Source: Candidatus Brocadiaceae bacterium (GTDB taxonomy: Bacteria; Planctomycetota; MHYJ01; JACQXL01; CAKKQI01). From it: 8,503 nt of DNA. The position numbers and the translations under genes are program-made. Below the pieces are notes generated by a model. It ran no database searches, was not told the origin of the DNA, and worked only from the letters and a program-made list of their open reading frames with translations. The stretch is taken from contig CAKKQI010000364.1 in NCBI GenBank assembly GCA_919901895.1, forward strand, positions 1-8,503. Reading direction: 5' to 3'. Below are positions 1 through 6,921 of this stretch, piece after piece (within the stretch, counting starts at the first letter, position 1; every line of letters begins with the position of its first letter).

Positions 1-3000
1 ATGGTTTAGTCCTTGCGCCCAATCTGCCGCTGGTGGCGATTTCTAACAACGGTGTTATCAGCGTTACCAGCCAGGCTAATAGTATCAGCGTTATCGCCGT
101 GTCGCCGGTAACCGTACCGGTGATTACCGCGCCGGTGGACGGTGCGGTTATCCTGACCGGCCGGCCGGTGTTGAGCGGAAACGCCGGAGTCACTAATGCC
201 GGTAACACCATTAAGGCCGAAGTAAACGTAGAAACTTCCGGTAACCAGTTATTTGATTTTAACGCCGGCAGCGCGATTGTCCAGGCCGATGGTTCTTTCA
301 GTATCACTATTTCTCCTACCCTGGTTGCGGCCCTGCCGTCCGGAAACAGATATTTGACCGTTACCTGTGCGGGCGTGACCAGCGCGATTATCAGGATGGT
401 TATCGTTGATCCGTTCGGCGTACTCTTTGACTCCCGGACCAACCAGCCGATTGACGGGGTCACGGTTACACTGGAACGTTATATTACCGAGACCGGAGTC
501 TGGCAGAACGCGGCTTTGGGAACGGATATTGCCGGACCGGCCGGCGTGGCTAATCCGCAGACTTCCGGTTGGACCGGCACGCTCGGACAATACCAGTACG
601 ATAATAATATCGGGACCTATGCTTATAAGAGATTACGTTTGAAAGTAACCGCCCCGGGTTATACCTTCCCGTCCACGAAGACCAGTTTCCCGGGCTGGGG
701 TCGGGTCATTTATACTGATAACGTCGGAACCTACCAATCCGGTGAAAATGTTTCATTAGGCGGACAGTTATGGCTGGAAGTCGAACCACCGGTGAACGCG
801 GATATTCCGTTAGACCCGGGCAAGACGCTTCTTAAAATTACCAAGAAAACCAATAAGAAAGAGGTTTCAATCGGTGATATTATCACTTACGAAGTAACCG
901 TGGAAAACGAAAATAAATGGACGGTCGGCGCGGTAACGAGCCCGGTTTATATTATGGATATCCTACCGCCCGGATTTAAATATATTGACGAATCAACCAG
1001 TCTGAAAATTGGGGCGGCGGCTGCTTTTACTAAAATAGCTAACCCGGCCGGCGGCCGGACCAGGCTGTTTAATATCGGCCAGGTGGCCGGCAACAGTAAA
1101 ACCATTTTGCGTTATCAATTAGTGGTCGGCGCGGGTGTGACCTTTGGCGAATATAAGAATCTGGCCCAGGCGGTTTACGGCGACGGGTTTGTGATTTCCA
1201 ATGATGCCCAGCGTAAAGTAATGGTCGTGCCTGACCCGGTCTTTGATTACAGCACGATTATTGGTAAGGTCTTTAACGATAAGAACCGGAACGGCGTCCA
1301 GGATGCCGGTGAAATCGGGGTGAAAGGCGTGAAAATTGCGACCGAAGACGGCATCCTGATTACCACCGACCAGGACGGTAAGTATCATATTGCCGGGATT
1401 GAACCATATACCAAACTGATTAAACTTGATGAGAATTCGTTGCCGTTAGGCAGCCGGTTGACTACGACTAATCCTAAGGTGGTCCGTTTCACGCTGGGCG
1501 GTAACCTGGCTAAGGTGAATTTTGGGATCCATCTGCCCAGTACTTCGGTTGAAGTCGGCCCGCGCGGCGAAGTGGTGATGCCGGTGGAAGTCGGCGTCAA
1601 GCCGGAAATGACGGTGCGGATCGGCGGGCAGTTGATTCCGTTGCAATGGACCCAGCCGTTTGAAGAAAAAGCGCTGGATGAAACCGAGGCCTTACGGTTA
1701 CAGGTCGAAAAATGGCGGACTGAGAGCGATACCCTCCGGGCGCAGAGCGAGGAAAAAGCCGGCCGGAGCGCCTCGTTAAAAGCGCTGGCTGATAAAGAAA
1801 CCAAGGAAGGGCTCCGAGTTACTTTATTAAAGAGCAGTGGAAAATTACAACAGGAAAGCGAATCACTGGCCCAACAGGCCAAAGAATTAGCGGATAAAGC
1901 CGAGGTTGAATCAGCGAAAATACAGAGCGAATCCGATGCCTTAAAGATAACGATTGATGAATTAACGGAGAAGGCCCAGGATTTGAACCGGCAGTCCGAG
2001 GAACTGAAGCAGGAAAGCGAGGATTACCGGGCGACGGCCGAGTCGGTCCGGGAGACTGATAAATCTACGGCCGAGACATTATTAGAGGAGTCACGTCAGA
2101 AAAAGGAAGAAAGCCAGGCCAGGCGTAATGAAGCCCAGCAATTAAATAAGGAAATAGCCAAACTTAATGAGGAATTAGGTAAACAAAAGGTCTTTGCTAA
2201 AAAACGGCGGGGCGAGCCGCAGGTGAAAATTAACGGCCAGCTGCTTAAGATTGATGCGGAAAAAGGTTATCAGGGAGACCTGGCCCTGTCGCTTGATACG
2301 AACAAGATTGATATCTGGGCCCGCGATGCCCGGAGTCGTGAGGCAAAATGGGTCAAGGCCATTTCTGTGCCGCAACTGCAGGTCTCGGTTTACCGTTCGG
2401 ATGAACCGGCCGTGCTGGCGCCCAATTTGATGGTGGCGCTGACGCCGGAAATGCTGGAAATCAAGACCGGCCGGCTGGAACGAGCCGCCCAATTCATCAT
2501 TAAGAGCAACTATGCGCAATTCCTGGAACAATGGAAATTAGAAATCTTCGCGCCGGAAGAACCGGAGAAGATCGGCCGCAATGATAATGTAGGCACGAAT
2601 TCTATTCGTGCTCTGGCCGGCTCGGATGACCTGGAAACCGAGTCCGACCCCGAAGGGGCTTTGTCCGACGAAACAGAAAAACCGGCGTCCGATACTGATG
2701 ATTCATTACAACCGTCATTAGCCACCTTAACGACCACGCCGCCGGAAGGCTACCGGCTCTTTAAGGAATTTTCCGGCCGTCATCAGGATATTAATAAACC
2801 GATTACCTGGAACGGCCGCGGTGATAACGGTCAATTAGTAATTCCTGATTCCACTTACCGGTACCGGCTGAGTGTCCAGGACCGTTACGGCGAAATTGAC
2901 CGGACCAAAGAAGGCCAGTTTATGGTGGTGTCAACCTGGGCGAAAAAAATCCGGGATGCCCTCGGGATTTCACCGGCCGTTCAGGAAGAACAACTCGGCA

Positions 3001-5945
3001 CGATCCCGGCGATGGGTTTTGATGAAAAAAATATCCAGGTTAAAGGCCGGGTCTATCGCATCAGCGGTACCACCAATAAGGGTAATAAAATAAATGTTTC
3101 CACCCCGAACGTAACCGAGATGATTCTGGTTACGCCGCTGGAAGACGGGACTTTTGAATCGGAAGTCTATGTGCCGATGACCGAAGATACCTTATGGGTG
3201 GAAGCGGTCATACCGGAAGGCTATCTCAGGTTCCGGCTGGCCGAAGATATTAAAGTTCCGGAAGAAAAATCTAAACAGCCGTTCTTCTTGAACCTCCTGG
3301 CCGACGGCGAGTACGGCAGTAATACCGTCAGCGGTAACAATGCGGCCGTGGAACATCAGCCGCGTCTTGATGACGGAACTTATTTCCAGGGACGGCTGGC
3401 TTATTACCTGAAAAAACAATGGGGCCGGTACGACATTACCTCCTCGCTGGATACGGACCGTTATAAAAATCAGTACCAGAAACCGTTGTTTAAATACATT
3501 GACCCGGATAAATTCTACCCGGTCTATGGCGATAATTCAACCCGGGTGGATGACGCCACCGGCACCCAGGGTAAATTCTATCTGAAAATGGCCAAGGGCG
3601 AGTCTTACGGGTTGTGGGGCAGTTACGGCACCGGGTTTACCGGCACTGAATTGGCCCAGTATAACCGGTCGCTCTACGGCGCGAAATTTAATTACCAGCC
3701 GCTCGCTGCGAGTTACTTACCACAAACTACTATCTTCGCGGCCAACGCCCTACAGTTAGCCAGCCACGACGAACTCCGCGGCACCGGCGGTTCGCTCTAT
3801 TACCTGAAATATAAAAATGTGGTTTCCGGCAGCGAGAAAATCGCGGTTGAAGTGCGTGATAAAATTTCCGGACTGACCGTTTCATCCAAGGTAATGACCG
3901 AAGGCCAGGATTACGAGATTGATTACGACCAGGGCCGAATTATTTTCTATAAACCGGTTCCATCCGTTGATAACGGCACCAACACTATTATCAGCACCGA
4001 CCTTTTAGACGGTAATCATGTTTACGTCGTGGTGAATTATGAGTATCAGCCGGATAGCCGGGACCGGAAGACTTCTTCGGGCATTCGCCTGATTAAAAAT
4101 CTCGGTTCTGGTTTTGACCTCGGCGTAACCTCTGTCAAGGAAGATAAAGAATTGGAAGATTACACCTTGACCGGCAGCGACCTGAAGTTAAAACTGGGGT
4201 CAGCCAGCATCCTGACGGCCGAGTTTGCCAGCAGTAAGTCTGAAAGCGTCCGGGGTAACATTTCTTACAGCGGCGGATTTGATTATACTTCGCTGCCCAC
4301 GGCTGAAACCAATGACGGCAGCGCCTATAAAATTTACTTGAGCAGCGACCTGGGCAGTGTCTTCAGCAGCAAAGCCGGCGATGTGCGGTTCAACTTGACC
4401 TACCAGAAAATTGAAGCCGGGTTCTCTTCCGGCCAGAGCATCTTCAGCCAAGGCACGAATAAAATCAGCGCCGACATTACGGCCAAGATGAGTAAGCACG
4501 ATAATTTGCTTTTGAGGTTTGACGACCAGAAACTGTTAGATAACGGTAATGCCGCTTCCCGGACCCAGACCGGCGCTGATAAGAACCAGTCTCTGACCGC
4601 CCAGTTGACCCATACCAAAGACCAGATGACGATTACCGGCGAGTTCCGCCAGCAGAAGACCACCGCACCGGTGAGCAGCCCGCTGCTGGAAGACGATACG
4701 GCCCAATTCCTGGCGGCGCGGGCGGATTATAAAGTGAACAAAAAATTGAGCGTCTTTGGAGAGGGCCAGGGCGCCTTGAGCGGCGAACCGGCTAATCACC
4801 AGTACAGTGTCGGCGCTAATGCCCTGCTGAATGAACGAATGGCCGGAAATGCTAAATTTACGTTCGGTGAATTAGGTAATGCCGCGGTGCTCGGTCTGAC
4901 TTCTAAAGTGAATGACCGGACCAGCCTTTACACTAATTACCAGATTACCGAAGATACGGCCGGTCAGAAGAGTTACACGACGGTCTTTGGTGAAAGCACC
5001 CAGGTAAATTCGCGAGCGCGGATTTACCGTGAAGAGCGTTTCCAGGGCCGCCGCGGGGCTGAAGACGGTTTATACGGCGGTGTCTTCGGCGCCGATTACG
5101 CCCTGACCGATAAATGGGCCGTAGTCAGCAGTTATGAACGCAGCCAGATTGATACGGATACCACCCAGACGACCAGGGATGCCTTTGCTTTGGGCGCGAC
5201 TTTTAATTCGCATCCCAAGGCCCAGGACCCGACCAGAGTGGCCGGCTATACTAAATTCACCACCCGGGCTGAGTATCGTTCCGAAGAAGGCGGCACCGAC
5301 CGGACCAGTTATCTCACGGCTAATAAACTATTCTACCAGGTGAATCCGGATGTGAACCTTCTGGCTAAAGCTTATTACAGCAAGACCCAGAATGAGACGA
5401 CCGACACGAAGGAAGCCGAATTTACCGAAGGCAGTATCGGACTGGCTTACCGGCCGGTTAAGAATGATAAACATAATTTATTAGGTAAGATTACTTATCA
5501 GTCCGACCAGTCGCCGCCGGTCCAGGGAGACCTGCAGACGCTGTTGCGTAAGGCAATGATTTTCTCGACGGAAAGCGCGATTGACCTGCCGAGCGGGTTC
5601 CAGATTATCAACAAACTGGCTTATAAACAGCAGAAGGAAGAAACCGGCGCCGTCGGTGAGATTACCAGTGATACTTACCTGATTGCCCTGCGTGGTAATT
5701 ACAAACTTAAATCAGATAGTATCTGGTTGGATAAGTGGTTGATGGGTTTGGAATACCGGATAAAAGCGGTCAAACTGGCTGAAGACAAAAAATCCGGCGT
5801 GGTGCTGGAATTTGAACGCGAACTGCATCAACGGATTAATTTCGGGTTCGGCTATAACTTCACCGATTTCACGGATGAACTCAGTGTTTATGACGATGAT
5901 TACGACGTGAAGGGTTGGTTCGTCAGATTAACCGCCAAATATTAA
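1..5945 (+). CDS. Giant modular surface / outer-membrane beta-barrel protein with DUF11, SdrD B-like and FlgD-like domains (5' end outside window)
   Basis: The frame is open from base 3, so the GTG at 33 is probably internal and the start lies upstream. Residues below count from 33. Ig-like and carboxypeptidase-regulatory-like segments (about 30-260, including VTAPGYTFPS and DIPLDP) precede a DUF11-type repeat (about 265-402, ending an ILPPGFKYID-type strand) and an SdrD B-like domain (about 407-501, with FNDKNRNGVQDAGE, a likely Ca-binding loop). A proline-free coiled coil covers about 545-720, then an acidic Ser/Asp/Glu linker (about 861-905) and a FlgD-like Ig domain (about 907-966, WNGRGDNGQLV). 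From about 1084 (FFLNLLADGEYG, then IDPDKFYPVYGDNST) to the end, alternating aromatic strands indicate an outer-membrane barrel closing on FVRLTAKY with a terminal aromatic. Only one cysteine (residue 112) is present, fitting an exported protein. The domain order matches large 'DUF11/SdrD B-like' outer-membrane proteins, known to me only as a family of unclear function. Adhesion, S-layer anchoring or transport are all possible. It is convergent with the genes downstream. Confidence 0.88.
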   Translation, partial: GLVLAPNLPLVAISNNGVISVTSQANSISVIAVSPVTVPVITAPVDGAVILTGRPVLSGNAGVTNAGNTIKAEVNVETSGNQLFDFNAGSAIVQADGSFSITISPTLVAALPSGNRYLTVTCAGVTSAIIRMVIVDPFGVLFDSRTNQPIDGVTVTLERYITETGVWQNAALGTDIAGPAGVANPQTSGWTGTLGQYQYDNNIGTYAYKRLRLKVTAPGYTFPSTKTSFPGWGRVIYTDNVGTYQSGENVSLGGQLWLEVEPPVNADIPLDPGKTLLKITKKTNKKEVSIGDIITYEVTVENENKWTVGAVTSPVYIMDILPPGFKYIDESTSLKIGAAAAFTKIANPAGGRTRLFNIGQVAGNSKTILRYQLVVGAGVTFGEYKNLAQAVYGDGFVISNDAQRKVMVVPDPVFDYSTIIGKVFNDKNRNGVQDAGEIGVKGVKIATEDGILITTDQDGKYHIAGIEPYTKLIKLDENSLPLGSRLTTTNPKVVRFTLGGNLAKVNFGIHLPSTSVEVGPRGEVVMPVEVGVKPEMTVRIGGQLIPLQWTQPFEEKALDETEALRLQVEKWRTESDTLRAQSEEKAGRSASLKALADKETKEGLRVTLLKSSGKLQQESESLAQQAKELADKAEVESAKIQSESDALKITIDELTEKAQDLNRQSEELKQESEDYRATAESVRETDKSTAETLLEESRQKKEESQARRNEAQQLNKEIAKLNEELGKQKVFAKKRRGEPQVKINGQLLKIDAEKGYQGDLALSLDTNKIDIWARDARSREAKWVKAISVPQLQVSVYRSDEPAVLAPNLMVALTPEMLEIKTGRLERAAQFIIKSNYAQFLEQWKLEIFAPEEPEKIGRNDNVGTNSIRALAGSDDLETESDPEGALSDETEKPASDTDDSLQPSLATLTTTPPEGYRLFKEFSGRHQDINKPITWNGRGDNGQLVIPDSTYRYRLSVQDRYGEIDRTKEGQFMVVSTWAKKIRDALGISPAVQEEQLGTIPAMGFDEKNIQVKGRVYRISGTTNKGNKINVSTPNVTEMILVTPLEDGTFESEVYVPMTEDTLWVEAVIPEGYLRFRLAEDIKVPEEKSKQPFFLNLLADGEYGSNTVSGNNAAVEHQPRLDDGTYFQGRLAYYLKKQWGRYDITSSLDTDRYKNQYQKPLFKYIDPDKFYPVYGDNSTRVDDATGTQGKFYLKMAKGESYGLWGSYGTGFTGTELAQYNRSLYGAKFNYQPLAASYLPQTTIFAANALQLASHDELRGTGGSLYYLKYKNVVSGSEKIAVEVRDKISGLTVSSKVMTEGQDYEIDYDQGRIIFYKPVPSVDNGTNTIISTDLLDGNHVYVVVNYEYQPDSRDRKTSSGIRLIKNLGSGFDLGVTSVKEDKELEDYTLTGSDLKLKLGSASILTAEFASSKSESVRGNISYSGGFDYTSLPTAETNDGSAYKIYLSSDLGSVFSSKAGDVRFNLTYQKIEAGFSSGQSIFSQGTNKISADITAKMSKHDNLLLRFDDQKLLDNGNAASRTQTGADKNQSLTAQLTHTKDQMTITGEFRQQKTTAPVSSPLLEDDTAQFLAARADYKVNKKLSVFGEGQGALSGEPANHQYSVGANALLNERMAGNAKFTFGELGNAAVLGLTSKVNDRTSLYTNYQITEDTAGQKSYTTVFGESTQVNSRARIYREERFQGRRGAEDGLYGGVFGADYALTDKWAVVSSYERSQIDTDTTQTTRDAFALGATFNSHPKAQDPTRVAGYTKFTTRAEYRSEEGGTDRTSYLTANKLFYQVNPDVNLLAKAYYSKTQNETTDTKEAEFTEGSIGLAYRPVKNDKHNLLGKITYQSDQSPPVQGDLQTLLRKAMIFSTESAIDLPSGFQIINKLAYKQQKEETGAVGEITSDTYLIALRGNYKLKSDSIWLDKWLMGLEYRIKAVKLAEDKKSGVVLEFERELHQRINFGFGYNFTDFTDELSVYDDDYDVKGWFVRLTAKY
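1662..2205 (+). other. Coiled-coil segment inside the giant outer-membrane protein
   Basis: This stretch encodes roughly 180 residues rich in Glu, Lys, Gln, Ala, Ser and Leu with no proline or glycine-rich turns except at its ends, and with recurring Q-S-E-x-L / A-x-x-L patterns such as IQSESDALKITIDELTEKA. It sits between two similar short beta motifs (VRIGGQLIPLQ just before, VKINGQLLKID just after). It therefore looks like a helical insertion into, or duplication around, a beta domain in the periplasmic or surface part of the protein. A long rigid helix could act as a spacer, an oligomerisation element or a connection to peptidoglycan. The sequence does not say which. Confidence 0.75.
3282..5945 (+). 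other. C-terminal outer-membrane beta-barrel domain of the giant protein
   Basis: About 890 residues show repeated short amphipathic strands separated by polar Asp/Asn/Gly/Thr loops. The segment opens with LADGEYGSNTVSG and carries the family-typical YFQGRLAYYLKKQWGRYDI, then IDPDKFYPVYGDNST. A middle motif, EGQDYEIDYDQGRIIFYKPV followed by VYVVVNYEY, recurs in this family. The last strand, GWFVRLTAKY, has the alternating hydrophobics and C-terminal aromatic expected of a BAM-recognised beta-signal. The strand number was not determined. The length is larger than ordinary porins and similar to very large barrels. Confidence 0.7.
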
Positions 5946-5956
5946 TAGCTAACCTG

Positions 5957-6016
5957 CCCTGCACCCAACGTGCCGCCCCTATGGGGCGAGCCTCGCCCAG
6001 AGGGCGGGGTGCAGGG
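5957..6016. repeat. GC-rich palindromic element with two alternative folds
   Basis: Perfect 10-base arms CCCTGCACCC (5957-5966) and GGGTGCAGGG (6007-6016) enclose further self-complementary segments. Inside, CGCCCC-TAT-GGGGCG (5974-5988) and CGCCC-AGA-GGGCG (5994-6006) can form two side hairpins. Alternatively CCGCCC (5973-5978) pairs with GGGCGG (6002-6007) around a central GGGCGAG-C-CTCGCCC (5984-5998). There is no T-tract on either side, so it is not a classical intrinsic terminator, although it lies between convergent genes and could stop or stabilise transcripts from both. It resembles REP-like mobile palindromes. The right arm ends on the first base of the duplicated tail. Confidence 0.8.
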
Positions 6017-6087
6017 ATGAACTCTCGGTCTATGACGACGATTACGACGTGAAGGGTTGGTTTGTCCGGTTAACCGCGAAGTATTAA
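6016..6087 (+). pseudogene. Duplicated, startless 23-codon tail of the giant outer-membrane protein
   Basis: These 72 bases encode DELSVYDDDYDVKGWFVRLTAKY-length (23-codon) tail plus TAA, identical residue for residue to the end of the giant gene at 5874-5945. The DNA differs at 10 positions in 7 codons, all synonymous, including Ser AGT versus TCG and Arg AGA versus CGG. The copy lies in another frame from the intact gene. Its own frame opens only after a TAA at 5950 and has no ATG, GTG or TTG start, so it should not be translated. The divergence with conserved protein means both copies spent time in functional genes, so this is a relic of a paralogue or of the gene's earlier 3' end. Confidence 0.85.
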
Positions 6088-6122
6088 GAGGCCTCTAAAC
6101 AATAGTGGGTGAAAAGGAAGGG

Positions 6123-6446
6123 TTAAAGAAGAGAAATACCATTCTTTAAGGCATTTTGGGCGAGCGGAATCTCTTTTATTTCTTCTTCAGTATAACAAAA
6201 GACATCAACTGCGATCCCAATATTTTCAAAATATTTATAAAAGTCTAAAGGGCGGTCCATAAAACGTTTCTCCGAATATTTCAGGGTAATAAGTAGATCG
6301 GCATCACTGCCCGGGACGGCCCGGTTTTGGGCGAGCGAGCCGAAAAGTATTACTTTAATCGCTTCCGGGTGATTTCGAATCAATCGCCGGGCGCACTTTT
6401 TTAAAATATTCAACGCTTCTTTTCGGTCAAGCCAAAAAACTTTCAC
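6123..6446 (-). CDS. Minimal nucleotidyltransferase (MNT), MntA-like, partner of the HEPN protein
   Basis: The product is a 107-residue DNA polymerase beta-type nucleotidyltransferase. It carries the family signature GSx10DxD (GSLAQ...SDADLLI, residues about 36-52 with D48 and D50), and a third acidic residue is likely at D81 in IAVDVFCYT. These Asp residues would bind Mg and NTP. I place the start at the GTG at 6446 (MKVFWLDRKEA...), because it begins at the usual N-terminus of this family and overlaps the HEPN stop by 20 bases. The frame is open to an ATG at 6569, but the extra 41 residues are merely the HEPN gene read in another frame. In characterised MntA/HepT pairs the MNT protein AMPylates and silences the HEPN toxin. 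That role here is inference from context. The gene is convergent with the giant outer-membrane gene. Confidence 0.82.
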   Translation of the reverse strand: MKVFWLDRKEALNILKKCARRLIRNHPEAIKVILFGSLAQNRAVPGSDADLLITLKYSEKRFMDRPLDFYKYFENIGIAVDVFCYTEEEIKEIPLAQNALKNGISLL

Positions 6447-6816
6447 AGAACCGAATGATTTCTTCTGCACTAATGAGGGCATCTTGGGCGTCCTTTTCGG
6501 TATAATAATCTTTAGGAATACCGGAACTCCAACCGTTTGGATAACGGGTGGTAATGTAAAATCTATCAAGAATTCTTCCGACCTGGATAATATTTTCCGA
6601 AACAGAAATTTTTTCTTTAAGACCGGTTAGCAGGTTAACGATAGAATGGCCCCAACATTCACCACCCAGTTTTTGATAAACGGCTTTCAAGGCTTTTTCG
6701 GCGGCTTGCTGGCAGATAAAACTGGCCCATTCATAATAGCCGCCTTTTATTTCCCATCGGGCGTTTTCTAAATCACGCCGGGCTTGGTTTAACCAATCAG
6801 CGCTTCGTTCACTCAT
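6427..6816 (-). CDS. HEPN domain protein, partner of the nucleotidyltransferase
   Basis: This is a 129-residue all-helical HEPN-family protein (PF05168-like). The opening WLNQARRDLENARWEIKGGY, the central FICQQAAEKALKAVYQKLG and the late ITTRYPNGW followed by YYTEKDAQDALISAEEII are typical of the family. It is the first gene of a two-gene unit on the minus strand; its TGA lies 20 bases inside the MNT gene, so the two are translationally coupled. No R-x4-6-H catalytic motif of RNase-type HEPN toxins is visible; the only histidine noted, H57 in CWGHSI, has no arginine at that spacing. It may belong to the non-nuclease or TRYP-motif branch often paired with MNT proteins. Whether it is toxic is unknown. 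Base composition is more AT-rich than the giant gene, compatible with an accessory module. Confidence 0.85.
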   Translation of the reverse strand: MSERSADWLNQARRDLENARWEIKGGYYEWASFICQQAAEKALKAVYQKLGGECWGHSIVNLLTGLKEKISVSENIIQVGRILDRFYITTRYPNGWSSGIPKDYYTEKDAQDALISAEEIIRFCESFLA

Positions 6817-6921
6817 AATCCCAATATACCAAATATTATAAACTGAAGCAATTAAAATTTTACTTGTAAAATGTTAATTTTGCATTAAAATTAACATATA
6901 AATCATTTTAAGGTAGATACA
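6817..6921. promoter_or_regulatory. Divergent AT-rich promoter region between HEPN/MNT and the sigma operon
   Basis: 105 bases separate the two divergent start codons and must hold promoters for both units. For the minus strand, TTGCTT and TATATT are spaced 17 bases apart just ahead of the HEPN ATG, and a TATAAT lies nearby; if used, the transcript would be nearly leaderless. For the plus strand, TATAAA (6897-6902) is a possible -10 box with only a poor -35 match. AAGG at 6910-6913, 8 bases before the sigma ATG, is the likely ribosome binding site. The calls for individual boxes are weak. Confidence 0.45.
6871..6897. promoter_or_regulatory. Perfect 11-bp inverted repeat, candidate operator
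   Basis: ATGTTAATTTT (6871-6881) and AAAATTAACAT (6887-6897) are perfect inverted copies around the 5-base loop GCATT. The repeat lies 24 bases before the sigma-factor ATG and overlaps the region where its promoter must be, so it fits a dimeric repressor site controlling one or both divergent units. It is AT-rich, unlike the GC-rich palindromes elsewhere in the window. A hairpin in a leader RNA is the alternative. Confidence 0.5.

Noticed and set aside
33..35. GTG as the true start of the giant protein
   Set aside because: The frame is open upstream to base 3 with protein-like sequence (GLVLAPNLPL), there is no Shine-Dalgarno motif, and no signal peptide follows this codon. The start is most likely outside the window.
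1385..1882. 165-residue open frame on the minus strand
   Set aside because: It lies wholly inside the giant gene, has a low-complexity Ser/Pro/Arg composition without domain features, and no ribosome binding site or independent context. It is a shadow frame, as are the other antisense and off-frame ORFs in the giant gene.
5953..6087. Small independent gene covering the duplicated tail
   Set aside because: The frame is open after TAA at 5950 but has no ATG, GTG or TTG start and no ribosome binding site, and it codes through the palindrome. It is a relic rather than a gene.
6447..6569. Longer nucleotidyltransferase starting at the ATG at 6569
   Set aside because: The extra 41 residues are only the HEPN coding DNA read in another frame and have no relation to the family N-terminus. 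The GTG at 6446 gives a normal-length protein.
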